In this document: one piece after another, positions 23,516 to 32,547 of the stretch
Layout of the letters: the number at the start of each line of letters is the position of its first letter
Position numbering within the stretch: the first letter of the stretch is position 1
Source: UBA4736 sp002404015
Lineage (GTDB): Bacteria > Chloroflexota > Dormibacteria > Dormibacterales > Dormibacteraceae
NCBI GenBank assembly: GCA_036747295.1
Contig: DAIOCN010000021.1
Location: 1 to 43,756, forward strand
Reading direction: 5' to 3'
DNA length: 43,756 bases
Notes under the pieces: generated by a model
The model's input: the letters and a program-made list of their open reading frames with translations, nothing else
The model's database searches: none
Told to the model about the DNA's origin: nothing
Position numbers and translations under genes: made by a program

Positions 23516-23534
23516 GGCAGCGGGTCACGCTGCC
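23516..23534. terminator. Hairpin between convergent MFS and xanthine dehydrogenase genes
   Basis: GGCAGCG (23516-23522) pairs with CGCTGCC (23528-23534) across a 5-base loop. It sits in the 45-base gap between two convergent stop codons. No T tract follows on either side, so it would be a T-less terminator or an mRNA-stabilising stem. Confidence 0.4.
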
Positions 23535-23550
23535 GAAGGTCAAGTGAGCG

Positions 23551-25818
23551 CTAGCCGGGTGGCTGCCCGGGCTCGATCGTGTGGGGCGGTGCGGTCTCGC
23601 TGAGACCGGCCAGCTCGTCGGGCCGGACCGGGATCCGGCCCAGGCGGTGCCCGGTGGCCGCCCGCATCGCCGCCACGACCGCGGCCGGGGAGGAGATCAG
23701 AGGCGGCTCGCCCACGCCCTTGGCGCCATAGGGCGCGTCCGGCTCGCCGTCTTCGACCAGGACTGACGCGATCTCCGGCATGTCGAGGGTGGTCGGCAGA
23801 AGGTAGTCGGTGAAGGAGGCGTTGCGAATGACGCCGTCCCGGACCTGGATCTCCTCCATGGTGGCCAGCCCGACGCCCTGGGCCACGGCCCCCTCGATCT
23901 GGCCGTGGACCTGGAGGGGGTTGATGGCCTTGCCGATGTCCTGGGCCGTGGCGACCTGGACGACGCGGGCCAGGCCGGCCTCCGGGTCGACGTCCACGAC
24001 CGCCCGCTGGGCAACGAACATGAATGAGACGTGGGCGTCGCCCTGGCCGTTCTCGTCCAGCTTCGAGGTGCGCCGGTGGTGGTGCTCGCACTCGAGCTCG
24101 ATTGGCTCGTCCAGTAGGACGGCCAGCGGGGCCAGCGGCGCGCCCTCGTCGTCCAGGACCTGGCCGTCCTTCAGCTCGCGGCCGGGCGGGCCGGCGCGGC
24201 GCAGCACCTCCTCCTTCACGAGCCTGGCGGCCTGCTGGACGGCGCCGCCCGTCATCCAGGTCTGCCGGGAGGCGCTGGAGGAGCCGGCGTCGCCGATCAG
24301 AGTGTCGGCGGGCTCCAGCTCGACCTCGTCGACGCCCAGCTCGGTCCTGACGATCTGCTGGCAGATGGTGACCAGCCCCTGCCCCACCTCGGCCGCGGCG
24401 GTCTTGACGGACGCGACGACCTGGCCGCCGGGCCGCCGCTCGAGCCGTACGCGGGCGGTCGAGTAGTCGTCGGACCCCTCCGAGTAGGCGATGTTCTTGT
24501 AGCCGAGCGCGAAGCCGACGCCGCGCCGGATGTCGCCGGGTTCTGCCATGTTGCCCGCGCCGCCAGGCAGGGCGATGGCGGTCCGCGGCGGCTCCGGCAG
24601 GGGCAGCTGCGCCATCCGCCGGATCAGCTCTTCCAGGGGTGCGGAGCCGGTCACCTCCTGGCCCGTGATGAGCCGGTCCCCGGGCCGGATGGCGTTCTTC
24701 AGGCGCAGGTCCAGCGGGTCCATGCCCAGCTCCTTGGCGAGCCGGTCCATCTGCGACTCGTGGGCGAAGCAGGACTGGACGGCGCCGAAGCCGCGCATGG
24801 CGCCGTTCGGCACGGTGTTGGTGCGGGCGGCGCCGCACCACATGAGGGCGTGGGCCACCCGGTAGGGGCCGGTGCCGAAGATGGCGGCGTTGGCGACCAC
24901 GGCGTGCGAGCTGGAGGCGTACGCGCCGCCGTCCAGCACGATGGTGGCGCGCACGAACACCAGGCTGCCGTCGCGGTCGGCGCCGTGGGCGTACCACATC
25001 TGCGCCGGGTGCCGGTGGACGTGGCCGACGAATGACTCCTCGCGGCCGTACCACATCTTCACCGGCCGGTCTGTGCGCAGCGCGAGCAGGCAGGCGTGGA
25101 CCTGGCAGGAGAGGTCCTCGCGGGCGCCGAAGGCGCCGCCCACTCCCGCGAGGCGCAGGCGCAGCTTCTCCGCGGGAAGGGCCAGGCAGTCGGAGACCTG
25201 GCGGAGGTCCACATGCAGGGCCTGGGTGGCGATCCAGAGGTCCACCTCGCCGTCCTTGGGAATCGCCAGCCCGGACTCCGGGCCCAGCGGGGCCTGGTCC
25301 TGCTGGCCGACCTCGTAGTAGCCGGTGACTACCACGTCGGCGCGGGCGTTCTCGGGGTCGCCCCGCCGGATCAGCAGGTTGCGCAGGCTCTCGCCGTTCG
25401 CGAGCGCCTCGACCGGGTCGGTGAGCGGCGGGAGCTCGTCGTACTCGACGGCGATCGTTCGGAGCGCCTGGAGCGCCTGCTCCGGGTGCTCGGCCGCGAC
25501 CAGGGCGATCGGCTCCCCCGCGTAGCGGACCTCTTCGCCGGGGCCCACCAGCACCGGCTGGTCCCTGACCCGGTCGAGGCCGTAGAAGCGGCGGCCGGGC
25601 AGGTCGGCTGCCGTGAGGACAGCGTGGACGCCCGGCATCGCCTCGGCCCTGGCGATGTCGATCCTCTTGACCACGGCGCGCGGATGCGGGCAGCGGAGGG
25701 TGCGGCCGAAGAGCATGCCCTCCACCCGAAGGTCGCTGGCGAAGTCGAAGGCGCCGGCGACTTTGGCGGGCCCGTCCGGCCGCGGAATCGACGCGCCTAC
25801 GCCCCGGCCGTCAGGCAT
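23551..25818 (-). CDS. Xanthine dehydrogenase, molybdenum-binding subunit
   Basis: A 755-residue large subunit of the xanthine oxidase family, closest in wording to the PucD-type xanthine dehydrogenases. It holds the molybdopterin site: 'GVGGAFGAREDL' near residue 230, 'AMRGFGAVQSCFAHESQMD' (with the catalytic-region arginine), and the C-terminal 'APYGAKGVGEPPLISSPAAV' carrying the invariant active-site glutamate. The N-terminal 'RPDGPAKVAGAFDFASDL' is the a/b hammerhead domain. It converts hypoxanthine and xanthine to urate. It is the last gene of the purine operon and overlaps the deaminase stop by 8 bases. Confidence 0.88.
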   Translation of the reverse strand: MPDGRGVGASIPRPDGPAKVAGAFDFASDLRVEGMLFGRTLRCPHPRAVVKRIDIARAEAMPGVHAVLTAADLPGRRFYGLDRVRDQPVLVGPGEEVRYAGEPIALVAAEHPEQALQALRTIAVEYDELPPLTDPVEALANGESLRNLLIRRGDPENARADVVVTGYYEVGQQDQAPLGPESGLAIPKDGEVDLWIATQALHVDLRQVSDCLALPAEKLRLRLAGVGGAFGAREDLSCQVHACLLALRTDRPVKMWYGREESFVGHVHRHPAQMWYAHGADRDGSLVFVRATIVLDGGAYASSSHAVVANAAIFGTGPYRVAHALMWCGAARTNTVPNGAMRGFGAVQSCFAHESQMDRLAKELGMDPLDLRLKNAIRPGDRLITGQEVTGSAPLEELIRRMAQLPLPEPPRTAIALPGGAGNMAEPGDIRRGVGFALGYKNIAYSEGSDDYSTARVRLERRPGGQVVASVKTAAAEVGQGLVTICQQIVRTELGVDEVELEPADTLIGDAGSSSASRQTWMTGGAVQQAARLVKEEVLRRAGPPGRELKDGQVLDDEGAPLAPLAVLLDEPIELECEHHHRRTSKLDENGQGDAHVSFMFVAQRAVVDVDPEAGLARVVQVATAQDIGKAINPLQVHGQIEGAVAQGVGLATMEEIQVRDGVIRNASFTDYLLPTTLDMPEIASVLVEDGEPDAPYGAKGVGEPPLISSPAAVVAAMRAATGHRLGRIPVRPDELAGLSETAPPHTIEPGQPPG

Positions 25819-27169
25819 GGACCGCCTTCCGCAGCGTATCGCTGGCCTGCTTGAGCTCCCTCGTGATCGCCTCCTCGTCGGCCGTTAACAGCCTCCCTTC
25901 CCTCACCACCACCCGGCCGTTGACGATCACGGCATGAGCGCGAGCCGGCGGTGCCAGGGCCAGGGCTTCCAGCGGGTTCTCCATGCCTGTGTGCAGCAGG
26001 TCGTCCACGCGGTACAGCGCCACGTCCGCGCTCTTGCCCACCTCCAGCGTCCCGCAGTCGTCGCGGCCCAGGCACTGGGCGCCGCCCTCGGTGGCCAGCC
26101 GCCAGGCTGTCGACCCGTCCAGCGCGCCGGCGGCGTCCTCGCGGCCCAGCAGCGCCGCGCGCAGCCGGGCCAGCATCACCGCCTGGTGGACCTCGCCCGC
26201 CAGATTGGCGTCCTCATTGCTGGCGCTGCCATCCACGCCCAGGCCCAGCCGGACGCCGGCGGCGACCAGCTCCTCCACGGGGCAGGCCCCCGCGCCCAGA
26301 CGCATGTTGCTCGACGGGCAGTGCGCGACGCCGGTCCGCGTCCTGGCGAGGGCGGCGATCTCGTCACGGTTGAAGTGGATGCCGTGTGCGAACCAGACGT
26401 CGTCGCCCGTCCAGCCCCACTCCTCCATCAGGTCGAGCGGGCGTTTGCCGAACCGCTCGAGGCAGAACCGCTCTTCGTCGATCGTCTCGGCCAGGTGGGT
26501 GTGCAGGCGGAGGCCGAGGCGGCGGGCCTGGGCTGCCGACTCGCGCATCAGCTCCGGGGTCACCGAGAAAGGCGAGCAAGGCGCCACCACCACCCGGCAC
26601 ATCGAGTGCGGCCGGGGGTCGTGGAACTTGGCGGCCAGCAGCTCGGTGTCGGCCAGGATGTCGTCCTCGGCCTCAACGATCTGGTCGGGCGGCAGCCCGC
26701 CCTGGGACCGCCCCAGGCTCATCGAGCCGCGGCAGGGGTGGAAGCGCAGCCCCAGCTCCCTGGCCGATTCCACCAGCGCCTCGAAGATGCCGGGGCGGCC
26801 CGGCGGAAAGATGTAGTGGTGGTCGGTGCTCAGCGTGCAGCCGGCTGTCAGCAGGCGCGCCATGGCCGCCCGCGCGGCAGCCCGCACCACGCCGGCGTCG
26901 AGCCCCGCCCACACCGGGTACAGCGCGGTCAGCCAGTCGAAGAGCTTGCCGCCGGGCGCGTACCCCCGGGTCGCCCACTGGTACATGTGGTCGTGGGCGT
27001 TGACCAGGCCGGGGACGGCCAGGCAGTTGGGCAGGTCCAGCGACTCCCCGGCCTCGGGCAGCTCGCCGGCGCCGGTCTCCACGATCACGCCGTGGCGGCT
27101 GCGCAGCCAGCCCTGGGTCTTCAGCCCAGACGGCGTCAGCAGGAAGCCGGCCCGTACGACCAGGCTCAC
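25811..27169 (-). CDS. 8-oxoguanine/guanine deaminase (amidohydrolase superfamily)
   Basis: A 452-residue cyclic deaminase of the TrzN/8-oxoguanine deaminase group. Metal ligands are 'VNAHDHMYQWATRGY' (HxH), H in 'LRLHTHLAET', H in 'WFAHGIHF' and D in 'LGLGVDGSASNEDANL'. The phrase 'LFDWLTALYPVW' and the late 'VGKSADVALYRVDDL' match 8-oxoguanine deaminases, though plain guanine deaminase activity is possible. Its position among xanthine dehydrogenase genes fits guanine to xanthine conversion. The GTG start (27167-27169) overlaps the TGA of the iron-sulfur subunit (GTGA). Confidence 0.87.
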   Translation of the reverse strand: MSLVVRAGFLLTPSGLKTQGWLRSRHGVIVETGAGELPEAGESLDLPNCLAVPGLVNAHDHMYQWATRGYAPGGKLFDWLTALYPVWAGLDAGVVRAAARAAMARLLTAGCTLSTDHHYIFPPGRPGIFEALVESARELGLRFHPCRGSMSLGRSQGGLPPDQIVEAEDDILADTELLAAKFHDPRPHSMCRVVVAPCSPFSVTPELMRESAAQARRLGLRLHTHLAETIDEERFCLERFGKRPLDLMEEWGWTGDDVWFAHGIHFNRDEIAALARTRTGVAHCPSSNMRLGAGACPVEELVAAGVRLGLGVDGSASNEDANLAGEVHQAVMLARLRAALLGREDAAGALDGSTAWRLATEGGAQCLGRDDCGTLEVGKSADVALYRVDDLLHTGMENPLEALALAPPARAHAVIVNGRVVVREGRLLTADEEAITRELKQASDTLRKAVHA

Positions 27170-27621
27170 GGCCTGGCCGCCCGCTGGGCCGCCTCGAAGA
27201 TCCGGACGTAGCCGGTGCAGCGGCAGATGTTGCCGGCCAGCGCCTCGCGGACCTCGAAATCGTCCGGCGCCGCGTTGCGCTTGAGCAGGTCCGTCAGTGC
27301 GACGACGAAGCCGGGGGTGCAGAAGCCGCACTGGACACCGCCGGCCTCGACCATCGCCTGCTGGACGCGCCGCCCCACGGGGTCGGCCGCCATGCCCTCC
27401 ACCGTCGTGACCTCGGCACCCTCGGCGTCGGCGGCCAGCACCAGGCAGGCGCAGACCAGGTTGCCGTCCACCAGCACCGAGCAGGAACCGCACTCCCCCT
27501 GCTCGCAGGCGTTCTTGCTCCCCATCAGGCCCAGCCGCTCGCGCAGGAAGTACAGGAGGGACTCGCCCTCCCAGGCCTCTGAATCCCGCGGCTCGCCGTT
27601 TACGCTCAGGCTGACCTGCAC
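27166..27621 (-). CDS. Xanthine dehydrogenase, 2Fe-2S iron-sulfur subunit
   Basis: A 151-residue small subunit with two 2Fe-2S clusters. The plant-ferredoxin-like cluster is bound by 'CEQGECGSCSVLVDGNLVCA'. The second, helical domain binds through 'QCGFCTPGF' and 'NICRCTGYVRI'. It passes electrons from the molybdenum centre to FAD. It overlaps both neighbours (16 bases with the FAD subunit, 4 with the deaminase). Confidence 0.93.
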   Translation of the reverse strand: MQVSLSVNGEPRDSEAWEGESLLYFLRERLGLMGSKNACEQGECGSCSVLVDGNLVCACLVLAADAEGAEVTTVEGMAADPVGRRVQQAMVEAGGVQCGFCTPGFVVALTDLLKRNAAPDDFEVREALAGNICRCTGYVRIFEAAQRAARP

Positions 27622-28454
27622 GTGCGCTCCAGGGCCCTCCGGGCCATCACGTTCAGGACGTGGCGACGGTAGGCGAGCGTGCCCCGCACGTCGTCGATCG
27701 GCTCAGCTGCCTCCGCCACAAGCTCGCCGAAGCGCCGGCCGGCGGCCTCGCTGGGCGCCTTGGTGGCCTCCCAACCCGCCTCCTCGAAGAGCTGCTCCGC
27801 GAAGCGCTCGGCCGCCTCCGGACGCATGATCCGGGGCCCCACTGAGCCCAGCCCGATCCCCACCCGGCGCCGGCGGCGATCCACCACCATCGCCAGGTTG
27901 GCGACCGCGATCACCATCGCGTTGCGGGTGCCGGCCTTGAGGAACACCTGCGCGGGTCCGGCCTCCTCCCACTCGGCGGCCACGATCAGCTCGCCCGGCT
28001 GCAGGTCACGCTTGCGCGGCGCGTACATGAAGTCCCGGAACTTCACCCGCCGCTCGCCGGCGGTCGAGGCCAGGACCACGGTCGCGTCGAGGGCGCTCAG
28101 GACGGGAAGGGTGTCGCCGGCCGGCGAGCAGGTGCCCAGGTTGCCGCCGATGGTGCCCGCGTTGCGGATCTGGGGCGAGCCGACCGTCCGCGCCGCCTGG
28201 AGCATGGCCGGGTCCCGCAGGCGCTCCAGCATCCGGGTGTACGTCACTCCGGCGCCGACTCGCACCGCGCCGTCGACGCTCAGCTGCTTCAACTCTTCCA
28301 ACCGGCGCAGCGCCAGGACGCGCTCTGGACGCTCGCGGCCGAAGTTGATGCCCACCATGAGGTCGGTGCCGCCGGCCAGCGGCGTGGAGCCGGGGTGGTC
28401 CGCGACCACCGCGAGGGCGTCGCTGAGGCTCCTGGGTGAAGTGACGAGCATCAA
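27606..28454 (-). CDS. Xanthine dehydrogenase, FAD-binding subunit
   Basis: A 282-residue CO-dehydrogenase flavoprotein-type medium subunit. FAD-binding segments are 'PLAGGTDLMVGINFG' and 'RNAGTIGGNLGTCSPAGD'. The later 'FLKAGTRNAMVIAVANLAMV' (cited as KAGTRNAMVIAVANL) and the C-terminal 'GTLAYRRHVLNVMARRALE' are typical of the family. It overlaps the adenine deaminase stop by 4 bases and the iron-sulfur gene by 16. Confidence 0.92.
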   Translation of the reverse strand: MMLVTSPRSLSDALAVVADHPGSTPLAGGTDLMVGINFGRERPERVLALRRLEELKQLSVDGAVRVGAGVTYTRMLERLRDPAMLQAARTVGSPQIRNAGTIGGNLGTCSPAGDTLPVLSALDATVVLASTAGERRVKFRDFMYAPRKRDLQPGELIVAAEWEEAGPAQVFLKAGTRNAMVIAVANLAMVVDRRRRRVGIGLGSVGPRIMRPEAAERFAEQLFEEAGWEATKAPSEAAGRRFGELVAEAAEPIDDVRGTLAYRRHVLNVMARRALERTCRSA

Positions 28455-30145
28455 CGGATGCTAAGGGGAACGATCTCGAACCTGCCCACGTCGACGAGGC
28501 CCTGGTCGGTGATCTTCAGCTCGGGGATGACGGAGAGCGCCAGGAAGCTCAAGCTCATGAAAGGCGCCTCTGAGCGCACCCCCTGCTCCCGCAGCAGGGC
28601 TTCCAGGGCCGCCATTCGAGCGTGGACCTCGGCCAGTGGCTGGTCGCTCATCAGGCCGGCCACCGGCAGCGCCAGCTCGCCCACGATCTGGCCGCCCTCG
28701 GCCACTACGATCCCGCCTCCCAGCTCCGCCAGCCGGCGCACGCAGAGCGCCATGTCCGCGTCGTCCACTCCCACGACGACGATGTTGTGGGCGTCGTGGG
28801 CGACCGTGGACGCGTAGGCGCCCCGCGCGAGGCCGACGTTCGTGACCAGTCCGAGGCCGATCCGCCCGCTGGCGTGGTGGCGCTCGATCACCGCGATCTT
28901 GGCCAGGTCGCGCCCGGGATCGGCCACCACCCGGCCGTCCCGAATGCAAGGCTCCGTGGCCTGCTCGATCGTCAGCAGCTGCATCGGCACCAGCTGGATC
29001 ACGCGCACCTGGCCGGAGCTTTCGTCGATCCGGAACGACTCGGCGCTGACCGGCGCCACCTGCACGGTCTGGCGCACCCACTCCGGCACCCGGATCGAGG
29101 GGTAGACAGGCTCGGCGCCCCGTTTCAGCACCATCCGGGGCCGGAAGCCCACCAGGTCGTCCAGGACCAGGATGTCGGCCTGGTAGCCGGGGGCGATGGC
29201 GCCATGCCGCCAGAGCCGGTGGTAGCCGGCCGGGTTGATTGTCGCCATCACGATGGCGTCCTCGGGGGTTATACCCTGCTCGACCGCCACCCGGACCATC
29301 TGGTTGATATGGCCCTCCTCGACGAGAAAGCTCGGCTCCCGGTCGTCGGTGCAGAACATGCAGTGCTCGGGACCGTGCTCCCGGACCAGGTGCAGCAGGG
29401 CCACCAGGTTGCGCGCGATCGACGCCTCTCGGAGCATCACCCACATCCCGAGGCGGCGCTTCTCGAGCGCCTCTTCGAAGGTGGTCGACTCATGGTCCGA
29501 GCGGATGCCGGCGGCCAGGTAGGCGTTCAGAGCCGGGCCGCGGAGGCCGGGCGCGTGGCCGTCGACGTGGTCCGTGAGTCCGGTCGTGAGCTTGGCCATC
29601 TCAGCGGCAGCGCCCGCGATGACGCCCGGGTAATTCATCATCTCGGCGATCCCGATCGTGCGCCGGCGCCTCAGCAGGCCCTCGATGTCACCCACCGTCA
29701 GCGGGCGGCGGGGCGACTCGAACGGAGAGGCGGGGACACAGGAGCTGGCCATCACGAAAACATCCAGCGGCAGCTCGGCCGACACGTCCAGGAGCCAGTG
29801 GATACCGTCGGGACCTAGCACATTGGCGATCTCGTGGGGATCCGCCACCACCGTGGTCGTGCCGTGGGGCACCACCGCTCGGGCGAACTCGTCGAACATC
29901 AGCTTCGACGACTCCAGGTGCATGTGGGCGTCGATGAACCCGGGGACCAGGTAAGCGCCCTCGACTTCCACGGTAGTGAAGCCCTGGTAGGCGCCCAGGC
30001 CGACCACGTGGCCGTCGCAGATGGCGACATCCACCTCCAGCCACTCCTTGGTGAACACACTGAGGACGCGGCCCCCCTTGATCACCACGTCCGCCGGCTG
30101 GTCGCCTCTGGCGACCGCCATCCACCTCGCGTCTATGCCGGTCAA
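28451..30145 (-). CDS. ade: Adenine deaminase
   Basis: A 564-residue adenine deaminase (adenine to hypoxanthine plus ammonia), a binuclear-metal amidohydrolase. Metal ligands: 'FIDAHMHLESS' (HxH), E in 'ADPHEIANVLG', H in 'VDGHAPGL' and 'SDHESTT', D in 'CTDDREPS'. The C-terminal domain ('LVTNVGLARGAYASTVAHDAHNI', cited as GLARGAYASTVAHDAHNI) is the Ade-specific part. The TTG at 30143-30145 gives an N-terminus that aligns best with the family ('ARWMAVARGDQPADVV'). ATG at 30119-30121 is the alternative, and a TAGCAT box at 30145-30150 would favour it. It is the first gene of the purine operon. Confidence 0.9.
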   Translation of the reverse strand: MTGIDARWMAVARGDQPADVVIKGGRVLSVFTKEWLEVDVAICDGHVVGLGAYQGFTTVEVEGAYLVPGFIDAHMHLESSKLMFDEFARAVVPHGTTTVVADPHEIANVLGPDGIHWLLDVSAELPLDVFVMASSCVPASPFESPRRPLTVGDIEGLLRRRRTIGIAEMMNYPGVIAGAAAEMAKLTTGLTDHVDGHAPGLRGPALNAYLAAGIRSDHESTTFEEALEKRRLGMWVMLREASIARNLVALLHLVREHGPEHCMFCTDDREPSFLVEEGHINQMVRVAVEQGITPEDAIVMATINPAGYHRLWRHGAIAPGYQADILVLDDLVGFRPRMVLKRGAEPVYPSIRVPEWVRQTVQVAPVSAESFRIDESSGQVRVIQLVPMQLLTIEQATEPCIRDGRVVADPGRDLAKIAVIERHHASGRIGLGLVTNVGLARGAYASTVAHDAHNIVVVGVDDADMALCVRRLAELGGGIVVAEGGQIVGELALPVAGLMSDQPLAEVHARMAALEALLREQGVRSEAPFMSLSFLALSVIPELKITDQGLVDVGRFEIVPLSIR

Positions 30146-30190
30146 TGCTAGCGATGCAACGAACTCGCCATGGGCCGTGTTTGCCTCCAG

Positions 30191-31102
30191 ATGAGAAAGC
30201 ACACACCGGCCCTTGTCGCACTTATGGTCGTGATCGTCTGGGGCGTCAACTTCGCGATCCTGAAGTTCGCGCTCGGCCAGTTCGAGGTGCTGGCCTTCAC
30301 GTTCCTGCGCTTCGCGGGCATGGTCGCCCTGGCCTGGGCCGTCGTCTTCTGGCGGGAGCGCGGCCGGCTCCACATCGAACGCCAGGACTGGCTGCGGCTG
30401 GGGGCTGCGGGCCTCCTCGGCTACACCGGGTATATCCAGCTCTCGATCGTCGGGCTCAACTTCACGACCGCCTTCTCCAACGCCATCCTGATCGCGGCGG
30501 CGCCGCTCTTCGCGGCCCTGATGCTGTGGGCCTGGCGGGTGGAGCCGGTCGGCCGGGCCCGGGCGATCGGTTTCGGCGTCTCCTTCCTGGGCGTGACCGT
30601 CTTCCTGGCCGACAAGCTGCACGGCGGCCAGCTGATCGCCGGCCTGGGCGACGGCATCAGCCTTCTGGCCGCCGTCTTCTATGCCGCCTACCAGGTCGTC
30701 CTGAAGCCGCTGCTGGCGCGCTACCCGGCGACCGTCGTCACCGCCTACACGCTGGCGATCGGCTCTGTCCCGGTGTTCCTGGTCTGCCTGCCCTCCCTGC
30801 TGCACCAGGACTGGGCGCGGGTCAACCCGACCGGCTGGACGGTGCTGGTCTGGTCGACCGTCGCGCCCGTCTACGTGGCCTGGACGCTGTGGTCGTGGGC
30901 GACCGCTCGCGCCGGCGTCGGCGCCACCAACGCCTTCATATTCCTGGTCCCGGTGGCCAGCGGCCTGACCTCTTTCGTGCTCCTCGGCGAGGCCTTCGAC
31001 GCGGTGAAGCTGGCGGGCGCGGCGCTGGTGCTGACCGGACTTGCACTGGCCAGGCTGAAGCCTCGCCGGGCCTCGGTCAAGGCCGCGGAGCGAGCGGCTT
31101 GA
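30191..31102 (+). CDS. EamA family transporter (DMT superfamily)
   Basis: A 303-residue ten-helix drug/metabolite transporter with two EamA repeats. Repeat 1 starts 'ALVALMVVIVWGVNFAILKF' and repeat 2 near residue 150 ('GLGDGISLLAAVFYAAYQVV'). The closing 'NAFIFLVPVASGLTSFVLLG' is characteristic. Members export amino acids, purines or other metabolites, and the substrate cannot be read. It is divergent from the purine operon with a 45-base gap, so a role in purine or by-product export is possible but unproven. The ATG at 30191 places the first helix near the N-terminus; an upstream in-frame ATG at 30170 is less likely. Confidence 0.88.
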   Translation: MRKHTPALVALMVVIVWGVNFAILKFALGQFEVLAFTFLRFAGMVALAWAVVFWRERGRLHIERQDWLRLGAAGLLGYTGYIQLSIVGLNFTTAFSNAILIAAAPLFAALMLWAWRVEPVGRARAIGFGVSFLGVTVFLADKLHGGQLIAGLGDGISLLAAVFYAAYQVVLKPLLARYPATVVTAYTLAIGSVPVFLVCLPSLLHQDWARVNPTGWTVLVWSTVAPVYVAWTLWSWATARAGVGATNAFIFLVPVASGLTSFVLLGEAFDAVKLAGAALVLTGLALARLKPRRASVKAAERAA

Positions 31103-31105
31103 GGC

Positions 31106-32386
31106 TCAGCGAACCGACTTGATTTGCCTCACGAAGACAGCGCCCAGCACGTAGAGGATCGCCGCCATCACGAAGATGGCCCGGTAGCCGAGGTTGGTCG
31201 AGAAGCTGTTGAACACGCCCACCACGACACCTGCGATCGTCGGGATCAGGACCCGAGGCAGGGCGTCCGCCACGTGGAACAGGCCCATGTCCTTGGCCGA
31301 CCGCGAACGGTCTGGCAGCGTGTCCAGGGCCAGCGCCCAGTCCACAGCAGTGTAAGTTCCGTAGCCGAAGCCGTACAGCGCGCCCAGGGCGAGCACGACA
31401 GTCTGGGAAAGGCTGGAGCCGGCCAGGAACGCCAGGAGCACGACGGCCGAGATACCGGCCGAGGCGTATACGAAACGCTTCCTGCCCAGCCGGTCGGACA
31501 GCCAGCCGAACACGATCGCGAATGGGATCGCGACCGCGGTCACGACCAGCTCGAAAGTCGCTGTGAACTGGTCCGGGTTGGGAACCTTCTGAACGTCGCG
31601 GAACACGAAGAGCAGGAACGGAAGCGTCGTGTAGAAGGCGCTGCTGTTCAGGAAGCGCGTGAAGACGGCCCAGCCGAAATCGCCGGTCCAGAGCGGCTTT
31701 ATGAAGATACGAAGGCGCTCGAAGGAGGGCAGCTCGCTCTTCTGGCGATCCTCGTACACGGGCTCTTGGCCGATCGCCCAGAGGGTCGCGATCAGCGTCA
31801 GCAGGAGCACCGCGATGATGACCACGTAGCTGAACTTGAGCTGGTGGGCCTTTGAGGCGAACAGGAGGGTCAGCAGGGAGAGCACGCTGCCCAGCTGTAC
31901 GAAGAAACCCAGGAAGCCGCTGGCCCTGCCGAGCTCGCCCGAGGACACCGTGTCCGGAATGACCGCGACGAAGGCGGCGCCGGCCACGTTGACCAGCGCG
32001 ACCACCAGCACGAAGCCGAGCAGCAGCGTGGGGTAGTTGCCGGCGAGGCCCATCACGACGATCGCCAGCACCAGGCCCAGGCTGCCCGCCACCAGGATCG
32101 GGCGCCGCCTGCCCCACCTCGTCCGCAGCCCGTCCGAGTAGTGGCCCACCAGCGGAGGCAGGACCATCGCGAAGATCCCGCCAATGCCGGTCGCGAGGCC
32201 GACCGCGACGGCCTGGAGGTCCTGGCCAACGGTCTGAGAAACCTGGACCTGGAGCAGGATGGTGTAGATCGGAGTGATCACGAAGTAGGTGCCCAGCCAG
32301 TACGCGCCGAGGCCCGTGTGGCGCAGCACGGAGATCCTCGGTTGGGCCGCGGCCGGCGTTCCAGCAGTTGCGTCAAAGGTCGACAT
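31106..32386 (-). CDS. MFS transporter (GPH/SLC45-like)
   Basis: A 426-residue twelve-helix major facilitator. The N-terminal half carries 'GHYSDGLRTRWGRRRPILVAG', the loop 2-3 motif of sugar/glycoside:cation (GPH) and SLC45-like carriers, and the second half has the matching 'GWLSDRLGRKRFVYASAG'. It is likely a sugar or small-solute transporter. The ATG at 32386 is chosen because the protein begins there and a TATAGT box (32396-32401) lies 9 bases upstream. The frame stays open further upstream but encodes the start of a different gene. Confidence 0.86.
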   Translation of the reverse strand: MSTFDATAGTPAAAQPRISVLRHTGLGAYWLGTYFVITPIYTILLQVQVSQTVGQDLQAVAVGLATGIGGIFAMVLPPLVGHYSDGLRTRWGRRRPILVAGSLGLVLAIVVMGLAGNYPTLLLGFVLVVALVNVAGAAFVAVIPDTVSSGELGRASGFLGFFVQLGSVLSLLTLLFASKAHQLKFSYVVIIAVLLLTLIATLWAIGQEPVYEDRQKSELPSFERLRIFIKPLWTGDFGWAVFTRFLNSSAFYTTLPFLLFVFRDVQKVPNPDQFTATFELVVTAVAIPFAIVFGWLSDRLGRKRFVYASAGISAVVLLAFLAGSSLSQTVVLALGALYGFGYGTYTAVDWALALDTLPDRSRSAKDMGLFHVADALPRVLIPTIAGVVVGVFNSFSTNLGYRAIFVMAAILYVLGAVFVRQIKSVR

Positions 32387-32395
32387 GCTGGCGGA

Positions 32396-32401
32396 ACTAT
32401 A
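32396..32401 (-). promoter_or_regulatory. -10-like box for the GPH-like MFS gene
   Basis: TATAGT on the minus strand ends 9 bases before the ATG; no ribosome-binding site between them. Confidence 0.45.
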
Positions 32402-32449
32402 GGGCGGGTTTCGTCCGGTTGGCGAACGCAGAGCGGGTTTGCTAAGTTG

Positions 32450-32481
32450 CCGGGGCCCCCGGTCGCCCGGTGAGCTCACCG
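32450..32481. other. Two adjacent perfect palindromes
   Basis: CCGGGG-C-CCCCGG (32450-32462) is followed 5 bases later by CGGTGAGCTCACCG (32468-32481), a 14-base palindrome with no spacer. They lie in the 160-base gap between the small membrane-protein gene and the MFS gene. They may be a terminator pair for the former or a regulator site for the latter. There is no T tract. Confidence 0.4.
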
Positions 32482-32547
32482 AAGGAGACGTCTTGAGCCG
32501 AGATCGACCCGGCGCTGGCCTGTCGAACCGAGGCCTAGAACGATGCG

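Noticed and set aside
30146..30805. N-terminal extension of adenine deaminase to 784 residues
   Set aside because: This part is antisense to the EamA gene and has a shadow-frame composition; adenine deaminases of this type are about 550-600 residues long.
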